From the NCBI RefSeq assembly GCF_002355855.1, contig NZ_AP017655.1, positions 124,001 through 188,000 on the forward strand: a stretch of DNA of 64,000 nucleotides, read 5' to 3'. The DNA comes from Sphingobium cloacae. Its GTDB lineage: Bacteria > Pseudomonadota > Alphaproteobacteria > Sphingomonadales > Sphingomonadaceae. Every line of letters begins with the position of its first letter. Positions within the stretch are counted from its first letter, which is position 1. The notes beneath the pieces are model-generated. The model made no database searches, was not told the origin of the DNA, and saw only the letters and a list, made by a program, of their open reading frames with translations. Both the position numbers and the translations under genes were made by a program. Shown one piece after another: positions 43,284 through 53,390 of the stretch.

Positions 43284-44006
43284 TCAGGCGAGATACTTGC
43301 CGCCGTTGATCGAGAGGGTGGCGCCGGTCACGAAACCGGCCTCGTCCTCGACAAGATAGAGCACGCCGCGCGCGATTTCCTGCGGCGTGCCGAGCCGGCC
43401 GACCGGCACCGCGGCCAGCACCGCCTCGAGCGCGTCCTGCGGCACCGCGGCGACCATGCCGGTATCGGTATAGCCCGGCGCAATCGCATTGACCGTGATG
43501 TTTCGAGACGCGCCTTCCAGTGCCAGCGCCTTGGTGAAGCCGATCACGCCTGCCTTGGCCGCTGCATAGTTGGTCTGGCCAAATTGTCCTGAAAGACCGT
43601 TTACCGAGCTGATATTGACGATCCGTCCGAACCGGCGCTCGCGCATGCCCTCGATCACGGCACGGCACATGTTGAAGCAGCCGCCCAGATCGACGTCGAC
43701 GACGCTGCGCCATTGCTCCTCGGTCATCTTGTGCAACGTGCCGTCGCGCGTGATGCCGGCATTGTTGACCAGAATGTCGATGGGGCCGATGTCTGCCGCA
43801 ACCTTCGCCACGCCGTCATGACAGGCGGAGAAATCGGCTACATTCCAGTTGTAGATCGGGATCGAGGTTTCCGCGAGGAATCGCTCGGCATCCTCGTCAT
43901 TGCCATGATAATTGACGGCAACGCGATAGCCTTTGTCGCGGAGGAGCATTGCGGTCGCCGCGCCTATTCCGCTGACGCCGCCGGTAACGAGTGCGACTCT
44001 GGGCAT
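43284..44006 (-). CDS. phaB: Acetoacetyl-CoA reductase (copy 1)
   Basis: 240 residues of the PhaB short-chain dehydrogenase type: VTGGVSGIGAA at the N-terminus, LVNNAGITRDGTLHKM, NISSVNGLSGQFGQTNYAAAKAG with Y-x-x-x-K. It reduces acetoacetyl-CoA to (R)-3-hydroxybutyryl-CoA with NADPH or NADH. It is the first gene of the minus-strand operon. A close paralogue lies divergently at 45421. Confidence 0.9.
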   Translation of the reverse strand: MPRVALVTGGVSGIGAATAMLLRDKGYRVAVNYHGNDEDAERFLAETSIPIYNWNVADFSACHDGVAKVAADIGPIDILVNNAGITRDGTLHKMTEEQWRSVVDVDLGGCFNMCRAVIEGMRERRFGRIVNISSVNGLSGQFGQTNYAAAKAGVIGFTKALALEGASRNITVNAIAPGYTDTGMVAAVPQDALEAVLAAVPVGRLGTPQEIARGVLYLVEDEAGFVTGATLSINGGKYLA

Positions 44007-44573
44007 GACATCATCCTTTGGCCTTCAATAGTCGCCATGGGCGCCTGGGCCGCACGGCGGGAAGTGGCGCATGCGCTATGCCGCGATGCGCCTGGTCGAA
44101 GTCTCTCCCGATATGATTCGGCCCCTGTCATGGCCGATTTAGTCGTGCCTGATCTCGCTGTGAGGGAGCGGCGGCGCCATTAGGAACTATACTTAGAAGT
44201 TTCGTATTTGATCGTCAAACGGCTTTGCGTGTCGCGACGATTTGCCATGACATGCGAGGGTCTTGGGCGGGCGCCTGCCGGCGCGAATCAGGTCGCCGCT
44301 CCCTGGGCCGCCGGGGGGCGCGGACGTTGAAGCTCCTGGACCCATTCAGCATAATCGGTCGAACGCACAGTCCGGACGACGATCGGTGCGAGCGGAAGGG
44401 TTGCGCCGCGGCTGCCTGAATACCCTGGAACCTGGGGGCTGCGACCAGGCCGGGGCTAACGGTCGAAGCAACGCCGTCCATCGACAGGCGAAAACAAGGG
44501 CGTCGCGCGTTCGGTCCTGGGCCCTCGTCCTGTCAATGCCTCGGACAGAACGGAGCGCTGGCGGACATCGCAA
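44007..44573. promoter_or_regulatory. Gene-free region upstream of the minus-strand pha operon
   Basis: It should hold the promoter for the 12-gene operon. On the minus strand TTGACG (44218-44213) is followed 17 bases later by TAAGTATAG (44195-44187), the same TAAGTATAG that precedes the second phaB. TTTGATCGTCAAA at about 44207-44219 is a small dyad. No convincing gene is visible in the rest. Confidence 0.4.
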
Positions 44574-45285
44574 TCACCTTTTGGGTGCGTGTTGCAATTC
44601 AGGTTCGAGGAGCGGAACTGCCCGTGCCAGCAGATCCATGGTCTGGGCGAGATGTTCGGTCTTGGCCCGAGCTGTGTTGGCAAGATCCTTTCGTAACAAT
44701 ATTCTCGCGCGCGGACCGGTCACCGTTGCATCGAAGATGAACGCTGCCAGAAAGGGCAGATCCTCTTCTATGTTGCGCACACGCGCCTCCTCCGTCAGCA
44801 GATCCTGGATCAATGAGGCGCCGGGGTTGCGATGAATACTGAGCTGCGCCTCGAGCTTGCGTTCGAAAATCCAGGTCGCGAGTGTCTCGATGCCAATGAC
44901 CTCGGGTTTGAGCGCAGCGTCGAGCATCTTGCGGCAAAGCTTCAGGAGCCGATTGCGTAGGTCTCCCTGATCGCCGGTCGACGGTAATCGCTTTGAGATG
45001 GCGCTGGGTGCCGTGCTCGGCACTGGCGATCAGAAGCTGGGTTTTCGATCCGTAACGCGAATAAAGCGTGCGCTTGGAGACGTTCGCGGCCGCGGCAATG
45101 TCATCCATGTTGGCGCCTTCCACCCCATGGGCGATGAACTGGTCGAGCGCGACCTGCAATATATGCTCGCCCAATTGCGCGGCTATTTCCTGCGGCGGCC
45201 GTCCGCCTTTTGGATCGCGCGGCGCCAGCTTGTGTCGAGGTGATCGGCGGCTTGTCACCTTTTTGTCATTACCTTCCTTTTTCAT
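44574..45285 (-). pseudogene. TetR-family regulator split by a frameshift
   Basis: The N-terminal frame from ATG 45285 (MKKEGNDKKVTSRRSPRHKL) has a Lys/Arg-rich tail and a normal HTH: GVEGANMDDIAAAANVSKRTLYSRYGSKTQLLIASAEHG. Around 44985 sense passes to another frame reading GDQGDLRNRLLKLCRKMLDAALKPE to a stop at 44574. One frame change of a single base would restore a ~237-residue TetR. It is either a recent mutation that would free the pha genes from control, or a sequencing error. It sits between the two pha units and shares the intergenic region with phaB2. Confidence 0.65.
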
Positions 45286-45342
45286 GCGGGCCAAAGACCG
45301 CACTTGATCCGGGGCGGGAAAGCGGCAATAACGACACTCATA

Positions 45343-45354
45343 AGTATAGATACT
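45343..45354. promoter_or_regulatory. Dyad AGTATAGATACT, candidate TetR operator
   Basis: Perfect 5-bp arms about AG, between the divergent tetR and phaB2 starts. The preceding TAAGTATAG also occurs upstream of the minus-strand phaB. Confidence 0.45.
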
Positions 45355-45420
45355 AATAGTCCGGAGAGGCGCGACGGGGGAAACCGCGCGGCGTGACCTG
45401 AAAAATGGAGCCGGAGTATC

Positions 45421-46149
45421 ATGACGGGAATTGCACTCGTAACTGGGGGAACACGTGGAATCGGCGCGGCAATCGCCCGGTCGCTCAAAGCAGCGGGATG
45501 GAATGTTGCCAGCATATATCATGGAAACGACGCCGCCGCCGAGCTGTTCCGGGATGGTACGGGCATTCCCGTCTATAAATGGGACGTCGCGGAGGAACAG
45601 GCCTGCCGCGAAGGCCTGGCCCGCGTGGAAAAGGAACTGGGCCCGGTTTCAGTGCTGGTGAACAATGCCGGCATCACGCGCGACACCATGTTCCATCGGA
45701 TGAGCTTTGCGCAGTGGCGCGAGGTTCTTGGCACCAACCTCGACTCGATGTTCACAATGACGCGCGCCGTCATCGAAGGCATGCGCGAACGCCGCTTTGG
45801 CCGGATCATCAATATCTCCTCGATCAACGGCCAGAAGGGCCAGATTGGCCAGGTGAACTATTCGGCGGCCAAGGCGGGTGTGATCGGCTTCACCAAGGCG
45901 CTGGCGCAGGAAAATGCGTCGCGCGGCATCACGGTCAACGCCGTATGCCCCGGCTATATCGACACCGAGATGGTCGCTGCCGTGCCGCAGGATGTCCGCG
46001 AAAAGATCATCGGCGGCATTCCCGTCGGGCGCCTGGGCGATCCGGCTGAAATCGCCGAAGCCGTTTGTTGGCTGGCCTCGGACAAGGCCGGTTTCAATAC
46101 CGGCTCGGTGCTCACGATCAATGGCGGGCAATATATCGCCAACGGCTGA
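45421..46149 (+). CDS. phaB: Acetoacetyl-CoA reductase (copy 2)
   Basis: 242 residues with ALVTGGTRGIGAAIARSL, LVNNAGITRDTMFHRM and NISSINGQKGQIGQVNYSAAKAG (Y-x-x-x-K). It is clearly paralogous to copy 1, with the same length and motifs. GGAG (GAGCCGGAGTATC) lies upstream of ATG 45421. It leads the plus-strand unit with the phasin; two reductases may differ in cofactor or expression. Confidence 0.88.
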   Translation: MTGIALVTGGTRGIGAAIARSLKAAGWNVASIYHGNDAAAELFRDGTGIPVYKWDVAEEQACREGLARVEKELGPVSVLVNNAGITRDTMFHRMSFAQWREVLGTNLDSMFTMTRAVIEGMRERRFGRIINISSINGQKGQIGQVNYSAAKAGVIGFTKALAQENASRGITVNAVCPGYIDTEMVAAVPQDVREKIIGGIPVGRLGDPAEIAEAVCWLASDKAGFNTGSVLTINGGQYIANG

Positions 46150-46232
46150 AACTCTTGCCGTCCATGAATCTAATGCGTGGTTCGTCTTCCGATCTGCACT
46201 CCAGATCCAACCCCACTTCAAGGAGCAGTCTC

Positions 46233-46676
46233 ATGAGCTATCCGTTCGACCAGTTTGCCGCTGTCGCCGGCGCCAATCGGCAACTCGCCCTCAAATGCGC
46301 CGAGATCATGCGCGAAGCCGGCCAGCGCCAGGCGGCGATCGCTTCGCGCACGTTCGAGCTTCTCTCGGCGCAGAGCGCGGAGAAGGCGGGGGCTGTGCCT
46401 CTGCCCAATATCGCCGGCTTTTCCGAGATGTGGCAGGAAATCAGCCGGAACGGTCAGGCGTGCGCCCAGGACATGAAGGGCGCGCTCGACGATTGGCGGG
46501 CCGGGGTTGGTGACAGCCTGTCACCCGGCCAGGTCCAGGAGCAGGCGGCTCATGTGCTGCAACTCTGGACGTCTTTCTTCACACCCTCCCAGGCGGGAGA
46601 TGCCGCAGCCGCCAAGGCGCCTGTGACCGCCCCGGCCAAGACCGGAACGGCCAAGCCCGAGACCGACAAGACCTGA
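46233..46676 (+). CDS. phaP: Phasin
   Basis: 147 residues from ATG 46233, with AAGGAG 8 bases upstream. The amphipathic helical body (SYPFDQFAAVAGANRQLALK; QRQAAIASRTFELLSAQSAEKAG) and Ala/Pro/Lys-rich tail match the phasin family that coats PHA granules. It follows phaB2 by 84 bases in the same direction. Confidence 0.8.
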   Translation: MSYPFDQFAAVAGANRQLALKCAEIMREAGQRQAAIASRTFELLSAQSAEKAGAVPLPNIAGFSEMWQEISRNGQACAQDMKGALDDWRAGVGDSLSPGQVQEQAAHVLQLWTSFFTPSQAGDAAAAKAPVTAPAKTGTAKPETDKT

Positions 46677-46763
46677 AAACCACAGTTCGACCGCCATGCC
46701 GCCAACCTGCGGCATTTCGGCAGGGCGGGGGCAGGTTGAAGTCTTCTTGCAACAGGGGATGTT

Positions 46764-48257
46764 GTGCGATTTACTGATCAAGTCCATATGAAAGGGTGGC
46801 GCCTGCCGTGCTTTCCCCTGCGGCCGAGGACCGCTGTTGTCGCCGCTTTGATGGTGGGTGTGACCGGCTGCTCTTTTGCGCCTGAGCATGTCCGGCCACC
46901 CCAGCCGGTGCCGCCGACCTACGAGGCGGCCAACATCGCCGGGACCACGATCGCGCGCATCGGTTGGCACGACTTCTTCCGGGAAGCCGAGTTGCAGCGG
47001 CTGATCGGCGAGGCGCTCGCGAACAATCGCGATATCCGCATCGCGGCGACCCGCGTCGCCGAGGTCCGCGCCGCCTGGCGGATCGAGGGCTCCTCGCTCT
47101 ATCCGCAGCTCGATGCGGTCGGCACGGGAACGCGGGGCCGGACCCTGTTCAATCTCCCCGGCGCGGGCGCTACGCCTGTCGATGTCAAACAGATCAGCGC
47201 GCAGCTCTCGGCCAGTTGGGAGATCGACTTCTGGGGACGGCTGCGCAACCTGCGCGATGCCGCGCGCTGGCAGTATCTGGCGACCGAGGAAGCGCGCCGC
47301 GCGGTCGCGAGCCAGCTCGTCGCGCAGGTCGCCAACGGCTATCTTCTCGAACGGGAATATGAGGAACGGGTCGCACTCGCCCGGCACTCGATCGAAACGC
47401 GCGAGGAAGCGCTGCGCATCATGCGCCGCCGCTATGAGGTGGGATCGGGATCGAAGCTCGAGATGACCCAGGCGCAGCTGCTCCTGGGCCAGGCCAATAC
47501 GACGATGCAGGGGCTGGAGCAGGACCGGGCCGTCAACCGCAATGCTCTTGCGGTGCTGATCGGGCGGCCTGTCGAGATCGCGTCCGGGACCCTGTCTCTG
47601 ACCGACGTGCCCGAACGGCTCACGCTGCCTGCCGGGCTGCCCTCCGACCTTCTGGCCAACCGCCCGGATATCGTGGCGTCCGAATATCAGCTGCGCGCCG
47701 CCAGCGCCAATATCGGCGCGGCGCGGGCGGCCTTTTTTCCGAACATCAGCCTGACGGGCGCATACGGCACGATGAGCGATGAGTTGGACGGGCTGTTCTC
47801 CGGCGGCAGCGAGGCGTGGAGCTTCACCCCGACCATCCGCCTTCCGCTTTTCAACGCGGGACGCCTGAAGGGCAATCTCGACGTGGCCAGGGCCCGGCAG
47901 GAACGGGCGGTCGCGCAATATGAACAGACCGTGCAATCGGCGTTCCGCGACGTGTCCGATGCCCTTGTCCGCCGGCAGCAGTTGCAGCTGCAGATCGACA
48001 CGACACAGCAGATGCTGGACGCCCAGCGCGAACGCGCGCGGCTCGCCCAGCTTCGCTTCGACAATGGCCGCTCGGCCTATCTGGAGGTGCTGGATGCCCA
48101 GCGCGACCTGTTCGACGCCGAACAGGCCCTGGTCCAGCTTCGGCGGGCCGAACTGGCCAGCATCGTCGTACTTTATTCGGCGCTGGGCGGAGGATTTGTC
48201 GCGGACGACGCCTTCGACGGCAACCTATCGAACAGAAACGGGGAACAGTCACAATGA
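46764..48257 (+). CDS. Outer-membrane efflux lipoprotein (OprM/NodT type)
   Basis: 497 residues from GTG 46764, which has AGGGG 5 bases upstream; ATG 46788 is the alternative. The lipobox is MVGVTGCSF (Cys ~33). Two TolC-like repeats follow, with the usual SWEIDFWGRLRN and RPDIVASEYQLRAASANIG motifs. It forms the outer-membrane channel of a tripartite pump with the HlyD and ABC proteins encoded next; it overlaps HlyD by 4 bases. Confidence 0.88.
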   Translation: MRFTDQVHMKGWRLPCFPLRPRTAVVAALMVGVTGCSFAPEHVRPPQPVPPTYEAANIAGTTIARIGWHDFFREAELQRLIGEALANNRDIRIAATRVAEVRAAWRIEGSSLYPQLDAVGTGTRGRTLFNLPGAGATPVDVKQISAQLSASWEIDFWGRLRNLRDAARWQYLATEEARRAVASQLVAQVANGYLLEREYEERVALARHSIETREEALRIMRRRYEVGSGSKLEMTQAQLLLGQANTTMQGLEQDRAVNRNALAVLIGRPVEIASGTLSLTDVPERLTLPAGLPSDLLANRPDIVASEYQLRAASANIGAARAAFFPNISLTGAYGTMSDELDGLFSGGSEAWSFTPTIRLPLFNAGRLKGNLDVARARQERAVAQYEQTVQSAFRDVSDALVRRQQLQLQIDTTQQMLDAQRERARLAQLRFDNGRSAYLEVLDAQRDLFDAEQALVQLRRAELASIVVLYSALGGGFVADDAFDGNLSNRNGEQSQ

Positions 48258-49330
48258 CGCAGACGACAGGCAAGACCTGGTTCATCAGGGGCGCGATCGT
48301 CGCGGCGGTCGTGGCGGTGGCCGTGATCCTCTGGTCGCTGCTCAGGCCCGCGGACCTGCCGGAGGGTATCGTCAGTGGCAATGGCCGGCTGGAAGCGCTC
48401 GAGATCGATATCTCGGCGAAAACGCCGGGCCGCATCCGCGATATCGTCGCCGAAGAAGGCCAGTTGGTGAAAGCCGGCGAGGTCGTCGCCCATATGGATG
48501 TCGAGACGCTCTCTGCTCAGCTTTCTGAAGCGAAGGCGCAGCTCGCCCAGGCGCTCAATGCCGTCCAGATCGCGCAAACCCAGGTGGGGCAGCGGCAGAG
48601 CGAACGCGCGGCAGCGCTCGCCACTGTCCGCCAGCGGGAAGCCGAACTCAATGCGGCCCGCAAGCGGCTTGGCCGGTCGGAAACGCTTGCGCGCGAAGGC
48701 GCCACGCCGACGCAGGAGCGCGACGATAACCAGGCGGCGGTCGAAGGAGCTTCCGCCACGGTAGAAGCCGCGCGCGCGCAGTTGGCGTCGGCCGACGCCA
48801 ATATCGCCGCAGCGCGCAGCCAGGTCATCGGCGCCCGATCCAATGTCGATGCGGCGCGCGCAACCATCGCGCGGATCGAGGCGGATATCCGCGACAGCGA
48901 CCTCAAGGCGCCTCGCGGCGGCCGCATCCAGTATCGGGTTGCCCAGCCGGGCGAGGTCGTCGCCGGCGGCGGCCGGGTCATGAACCTCGTCGATCTGACC
49001 GACGTCTATATGACTTTCTTCCTGCCGGAAACGGTCGCGGGGCGCGTGCGCATCGGCAGCGAGGTTCGCCTGGTGCTCGATGCCGCGCCCGATGTCGTCA
49101 TTCCTGCAAAGATCAGTTTCGTGGCCGATGTCGCGCAGTTCACGCCCAAGACGGTCGAAACGCAAAGCGAGCGCCAGAAGCTCATGTTCCGCGTCCGGGC
49201 GAAGATCGATCCCGCGCTGCTCCAGCGCCATATCGCGCTGGTAAAAACAGGCCTGCCGGGCATGGCCTATGTGCGGATCGATTCCCAGGCAGCCTGGCCG
49301 GACAAGCTGTCGAACCTTGTAAAGGAATAG
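48254..49330 (+). CDS. HlyD-family membrane-fusion protein
   Basis: 358 residues. One N-terminal membrane segment ([21 protein letters not shown], ~10-30), a lipoyl half ([24 protein letters not shown]), a long alpha-hairpin (70-190), then the second lipoyl half ([22 protein letters not shown]). It bridges the inner-membrane ABC complex and the outer channel. YhiI is the E. coli analogue in the RbbA locus. Confidence 0.88.
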   Translation: MTQTTGKTWFIRGAIVAAVVAVAVILWSLLRPADLPEGIVSGNGRLEALEIDISAKTPGRIRDIVAEEGQLVKAGEVVAHMDVETLSAQLSEAKAQLAQALNAVQIAQTQVGQRQSERAAALATVRQREAELNAARKRLGRSETLAREGATPTQERDDNQAAVEGASATVEAARAQLASADANIAAARSQVIGARSNVDAARATIARIEADIRDSDLKAPRGGRIQYRVAQPGEVVAGGGRVMNLVDLTDVYMTFFLPETVAGRVRIGSEVRLVLDAAPDVVIPAKISFVADVAQFTPKTVETQSERQKLMFRVRAKIDPALLQRHIALVKTGLPGMAYVRIDSQAAWPDKLSNLVKE

Positions 49331-49334
49331 GCCG

Positions 49335-52082
49335 GTGGCTTCCCCCACGCCCCCCCAGGGGCCACCGGTCGTCCGCCTTGCCGGAGTGCGGTTGCGCTAC
49401 GGCAAGGCGGAAGCCCTGCGCGGCATCGACCTCAACCTGAGCCCAGGCCGGATGATCGGTCTGATCGGCCCCGACGGGGTCGGCAAGTCGAGCCTGCTAT
49501 CGCTGGTCGCGGGCGCTCGCGCCGTGCAGGAGGGGACGGTTCATGTGCTCGGCGGCGATATGGCCGACCGCCGTCATCGCGAGGACGTCTGTCCGCGCAT
49601 CGCCTATATGCCGCAGGGTCTGGGACGGAACCTCTATCCGACACTGTCTGTCGAGGAAAATCTCCAGTTCTTCGCCCGTCTCTTCGGTCATGGCGCGTCC
49701 GAGCGCCGCCGCCGGATCGATGCGCTCACCCGCAGCACGGGGCTCTATTCCTTCCTGTCGCGGCCTGCCGGCAAGCTGTCGGGTGGCATGAAGCAGAAGC
49801 TCGGCCTGTGCTGCGCGCTGATCCACGATCCCGATCTCCTGATCCTGGACGAACCGACCACCGGCGTCGATCCGCTGGCGCGCGCGCAGTTCTGGGATCT
49901 GATCGCCGGCATCCGCGAAGATCGTCCCGGCATGAGCGTGATCGTGGCGACGGCCTATATGGACGAAGCGCAGCGGTTCGACTGGCTGGTGGCGATGGAT
50001 GATGGCGCGATCCTGGCTACGGGCACGCCTTCGCAAATCCTTGAGCGGACCGGCACGGATCATCTCGAAGCTGCCTTCGCCGAACTGTTGCCCGAAGAGA
50101 GGAAACGCGGCCACAAGCCGGTCATCATCCCGCCGCTCGACGTCGACGAGGATGACATCGCCATCGAGGCGGAGGGGCTGACCATGCGCTTCGGCGATTT
50201 CGTCGCCGTCGATCATGTCAGTTTCCGCATCCGCCGCGGCGAGATCTTCGGTTTCCTCGGCTCAAACGGCTGCGGCAAGTCGACGACGATGAAGATGCTG
50301 ACCGGACTGCTGCCGGCAAGCGAAGGGCGGGCCTGGCTGTTTGGCCATGAGGTCGATCCGCACGACATCGCGACGCGCAGGCGGGTTGGCTATATGAGCC
50401 AGGCTTTCTCGCTCTACGGCGAACTGACCGTACGGCAGAATCTCGAACTGCATGCGCGGCTGTTCCATGTGCCGGTCGACGAAATACCGGGCCGCGTCAC
50501 CGAGATGGCGGAACGCTTCAGTCTCGAGCCGGTCATGGACGAGCTGCCCGAGCAACTTCCGCTCGGTATCCGCCAGCGTCTCTCCCTCGCTGTGGCGATG
50601 GTTCACAAGCCCGAACTGTTGATCCTGGATGAACCCACCTCCGGCGTCGATCCGGTCGCGCGTGACGCCTTCTGGCGGTTGCTTGCCGAACTGTCGCGCC
50701 GGGACAGGGTGACCATCTTCATCTCGACCCATTTCATGAACGAGGCCGAGCGCTGCGACCGCATGTCGATGATGCATGCGGGGAAGGTGCTCGACAGTGA
50801 CGCCCCCGCGAAGCTCGTCGAGAAGCGTGGTGCTGCGACACTGGAAGAAGCCTTTATCGGCTATCTGGTCGAGGCCGGCGGCGACGGGGATGGGCAGGCC
50901 GCCGAAAGCGCGATTGTCGCGCCTGAACGGCCCCAGGAAAGCCATCAGGTCAAGCGCCGCTTCAGTCTGCAGCGCATGCTGAGCTATGTGTGGCGCGAGG
51001 CCCTGGAGTTACAGCGCGATCCCCTTCGCGGCACCCTGGCTCTGGCCGGCTCGGTGATCCTGCTGCTGGTGATGGGCTTTGGCATCAGCATGGACGTGGA
51101 CAATCTGCGTTATGCGGTGCTGGATCGCGACCAGAGCAGTATTTCCCAGCGCTATCAGCTCGACATGGCGGGTTCTCCCTATTTCGTCGAGCGGCCGCCG
51201 CTCACCGACTATGACGATCTCGACCGCCGCATGCGGAGCGGCGAACTGGCGCTCGCCATAGAGATTCCGCCCGGGTTCGGGCGCGATGTCCTGCGCGGCG
51301 AGCGCGTCGCCCTGGCCGCCTGGTTCGATGGCGCCATGCCCATGCGCGCCGAGACCGTGCAGGGCTATATCCAGGGACTGCATCAAAGCTGGCTGACCGA
51401 CCAGATGCGCATGGCCGGGGTGGGAAGCACCGCCGGTTCTATCTCGGTCGAGAACCGATTTCGCTACAATCCCGACGTGAAAAGCCTGCCGGCGATGGTG
51501 CCCGCGGTCATTCCGCTGCTGTTGCTGATGTTGCCCGCCATGCTCGCGGCCCTGGCCGTGGTGCGCGAGAAGGAGACGGGCGCGATCATCAATCTCTATG
51601 TGACACCCGTCACCCGCGCGGAGTTCCTGCTGGGCAAGCAACTGCCCTATGTCGCGCTCGCCATGGTCAATTTCATCGTCATGGTGCTGGTCTCGGCCAT
51701 CCTCTTCGATGTTCTTCCCAATGGCAGCATCGTGGCCATGATGACGTCGGCTTTCCTCTTCTCGCTGATCGCGACGGGCATGGGTCTGCTTGCCTCCGCC
51801 ATAACGCGCACCCAGATCGCGGCGATGTTCCTCGCCATGGTCGGCACCCTGATCCCGGCGGTGACCTATGGCGGCATGATAGATCCCGTATCGTCGCTCG
51901 AAGGGGTAGGGCGGGCGATCGGCGAGATCTATCCCGCAAGCCATATGTTCACGATCACGCGCGGCGTGTTCAACAAGGCGCTGGGCTTTGGCGACCTCGT
52001 CCACTCCTTCTGGCCGCTCCTGGTCTCGGGACCGGTCATCGTCGGTCTGGCGATCGCGCTCCTTAAAAAGCAGGAAAGCTGA
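49335..52082 (+). CDS. RbbA-like double-ATPase/permease fusion
   Basis: 915 residues from GTG 49335. ATPase 1: Walker [10 protein letters not shown] (~46-54), SGGMKQKLG (~150). ATPase 2: GSNGCGKST (~311-319), a degenerate signature [25 protein letters not shown]. An ABC-2-type permease occupies ~550-910. The three-domain layout matches RbbA (YhiH). In E. coli RbbA is encoded with YhiI and YhhJ. Ribosome association is described for E. coli RbbA, but here the tripartite export role is the natural reading. One base separates it from the permease gene. Confidence 0.85.
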   Translation: MASPTPPQGPPVVRLAGVRLRYGKAEALRGIDLNLSPGRMIGLIGPDGVGKSSLLSLVAGARAVQEGTVHVLGGDMADRRHREDVCPRIAYMPQGLGRNLYPTLSVEENLQFFARLFGHGASERRRRIDALTRSTGLYSFLSRPAGKLSGGMKQKLGLCCALIHDPDLLILDEPTTGVDPLARAQFWDLIAGIREDRPGMSVIVATAYMDEAQRFDWLVAMDDGAILATGTPSQILERTGTDHLEAAFAELLPEERKRGHKPVIIPPLDVDEDDIAIEAEGLTMRFGDFVAVDHVSFRIRRGEIFGFLGSNGCGKSTTMKMLTGLLPASEGRAWLFGHEVDPHDIATRRRVGYMSQAFSLYGELTVRQNLELHARLFHVPVDEIPGRVTEMAERFSLEPVMDELPEQLPLGIRQRLSLAVAMVHKPELLILDEPTSGVDPVARDAFWRLLAELSRRDRVTIFISTHFMNEAERCDRMSMMHAGKVLDSDAPAKLVEKRGAATLEEAFIGYLVEAGGDGDGQAAESAIVAPERPQESHQVKRRFSLQRMLSYVWREALELQRDPLRGTLALAGSVILLLVMGFGISMDVDNLRYAVLDRDQSSISQRYQLDMAGSPYFVERPPLTDYDDLDRRMRSGELALAIEIPPGFGRDVLRGERVALAAWFDGAMPMRAETVQGYIQGLHQSWLTDQMRMAGVGSTAGSISVENRFRYNPDVKSLPAMVPAVIPLLLLMLPAMLAALAVVREKETGAIINLYVTPVTRAEFLLGKQLPYVALAMVNFIVMVLVSAILFDVLPNGSIVAMMTSAFLFSLIATGMGLLASAITRTQIAAMFLAMVGTLIPAVTYGGMIDPVSSLEGVGRAIGEIYPASHMFTITRGVFNKALGFGDLVHSFWPLLVSGPVIVGLAIALLKKQES

Positions 52083-52083
52083 C

Positions 52084-53211
52084 ATGCGCCAGAAGCTCTC
52101 CAACATCTACCGTCTGGGCGTGAAGGAATTGTGGAGCCTGTGGCGCGATCCGATGATGCTTCTGTTGATCGGGTTCAGCTTCACCTTGTCGGTCTATATG
52201 TCGGCTTCCTCCATGCCCGAAACGCTGCACAAGGCTGCGCTTGCGATTGTCGATGAAGATAATTCACCGCTCTCGCAGCGGATCGTCGCGGCGTTTTATC
52301 CGCCCCAGTTCAAGGAGCCGGTAATGATTAGCCCGGCACAGATCGACCCCGGCCTGGACGCGGGTACATACACGTTCGTGCTGCATATCCCCTCCGGTTT
52401 CCAGCGCGACGTGCTGGCGGGGCGTCCCGCCGAGGTGCAGCTCAACACCGATGCGACGCGCATGTCCCAGGCTTTTACCGGCAGCGCCTATATCCAGCAG
52501 ATCGCTCTTGGCGAGGCCAATGAGTTCCTGCAGCGCTATCGCGGCAGGACGGCGCTGCCGGTCGACCTCGAGCTGCGCGCCCGGTTCAATCCGACCCTCG
52601 ACAAGAGCTGGTTCGGCGGCCTCTCCCAGATCATCAACCAGATCACGATGCTGTCCATCATTCTCACCGGCGCCGCGCTCATCCGCGAACGGGAGCATGG
52701 CACGATCGAGCATCTGCTCGTAATGCCTGTGACGCCGTTTGAGATCATGATGAGCAAGGTCTGGTCGATGGGGCTGGTCGTTCTCGTCGCCTCCTTCGTG
52801 TCGCTCACATTCGTGGTGCGCGGCGCGCTTGGCGTTCCCGTTGCGGGATCAACGACATTATTTTTCGCCGGCGCGGCACTTGTCCTGTTCGCGACGACAT
52901 CGCTCGGCATCTTCATGGCGACGCTCGCGCGCAACATGCCGCAATTCGGAATGCTCGCGGTCCTGGTCCTGTTGCCGCTGCAAATGCTCTCCGGGGGCAC
53001 CACGCCCCGCGAGAGCATGCCGCAGATCGTTCAGGACGTCATGTTGATTGCGCCTACGACCCATTTTGTCGAGCTAGGCCAGGCGATCCTGTTCCGCGGC
53101 GCCGGGTTCGATGTCGTCTGGTCCCAATTTCTCGCGATCGCGGGGATCGGCGCGCTGTTCTTCGCGATCGCGGTGTCGCGATTTCGCAAGACGATCGCGT
53201 CGATGGCTTGA
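52084..53211 (+). CDS. ABC-2-type permease (YhhJ-like)
   Basis: 375 residues from ATG 52084; the frame open from 51988 is a shadow. The N-terminal helix (MLLLIGFSFTLSVYMSAS), a large extracytoplasmic loop (~45-170), then five membrane segments from ~180. The motif REREHGTIEHLLVMPVTPFEIMMSKV is typical of ABC-2 permeases. It would heterodimerise with the RbbA-like permease half. Substrate unknown. Confidence 0.85.
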   Translation: MRQKLSNIYRLGVKELWSLWRDPMMLLLIGFSFTLSVYMSASSMPETLHKAALAIVDEDNSPLSQRIVAAFYPPQFKEPVMISPAQIDPGLDAGTYTFVLHIPSGFQRDVLAGRPAEVQLNTDATRMSQAFTGSAYIQQIALGEANEFLQRYRGRTALPVDLELRARFNPTLDKSWFGGLSQIINQITMLSIILTGAALIREREHGTIEHLLVMPVTPFEIMMSKVWSMGLVVLVASFVSLTFVVRGALGVPVAGSTTLFFAGAALVLFATTSLGIFMATLARNMPQFGMLAVLVLLPLQMLSGGTTPRESMPQIVQDVMLIAPTTHFVELGQAILFRGAGFDVVWSQFLAIAGIGALFFAIAVSRFRKTIASMA

Positions 53212-53390
53212 GCGGCGGGACCGACGAATGAACGCAGAAAGATACAGAGGTTCGTCTGGTCCGATCGCGCTGACAGATGCGATGAAAGCGCCGCGGGCCG
53301 GCTCTTTGGCCCTACCCTGACGCTTATCTCTCGCCGAAGGAGGCAAACGGTCGATCAATCAATTTATAGAAGATATTGGTTTAAGCACCC

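Noticed and set aside
43261..43713. N-terminal extension of the thiolase
   Set aside because: It is antisense-frame shadow of phaB; thiolases start at the PVVLCAPVRTP segment.
44207..44219. TTTGATCGTCAAA as an FNR/FixK box
   Set aside because: Half-sites are too close for the TTGAT-N4-ATCAA pattern.
44215..44481. 88-codon minus-strand ORF between phaB and tetR
   Set aside because: Arg/Ser-rich, no ribosome binding site, no likeness to any family; probably leader DNA.
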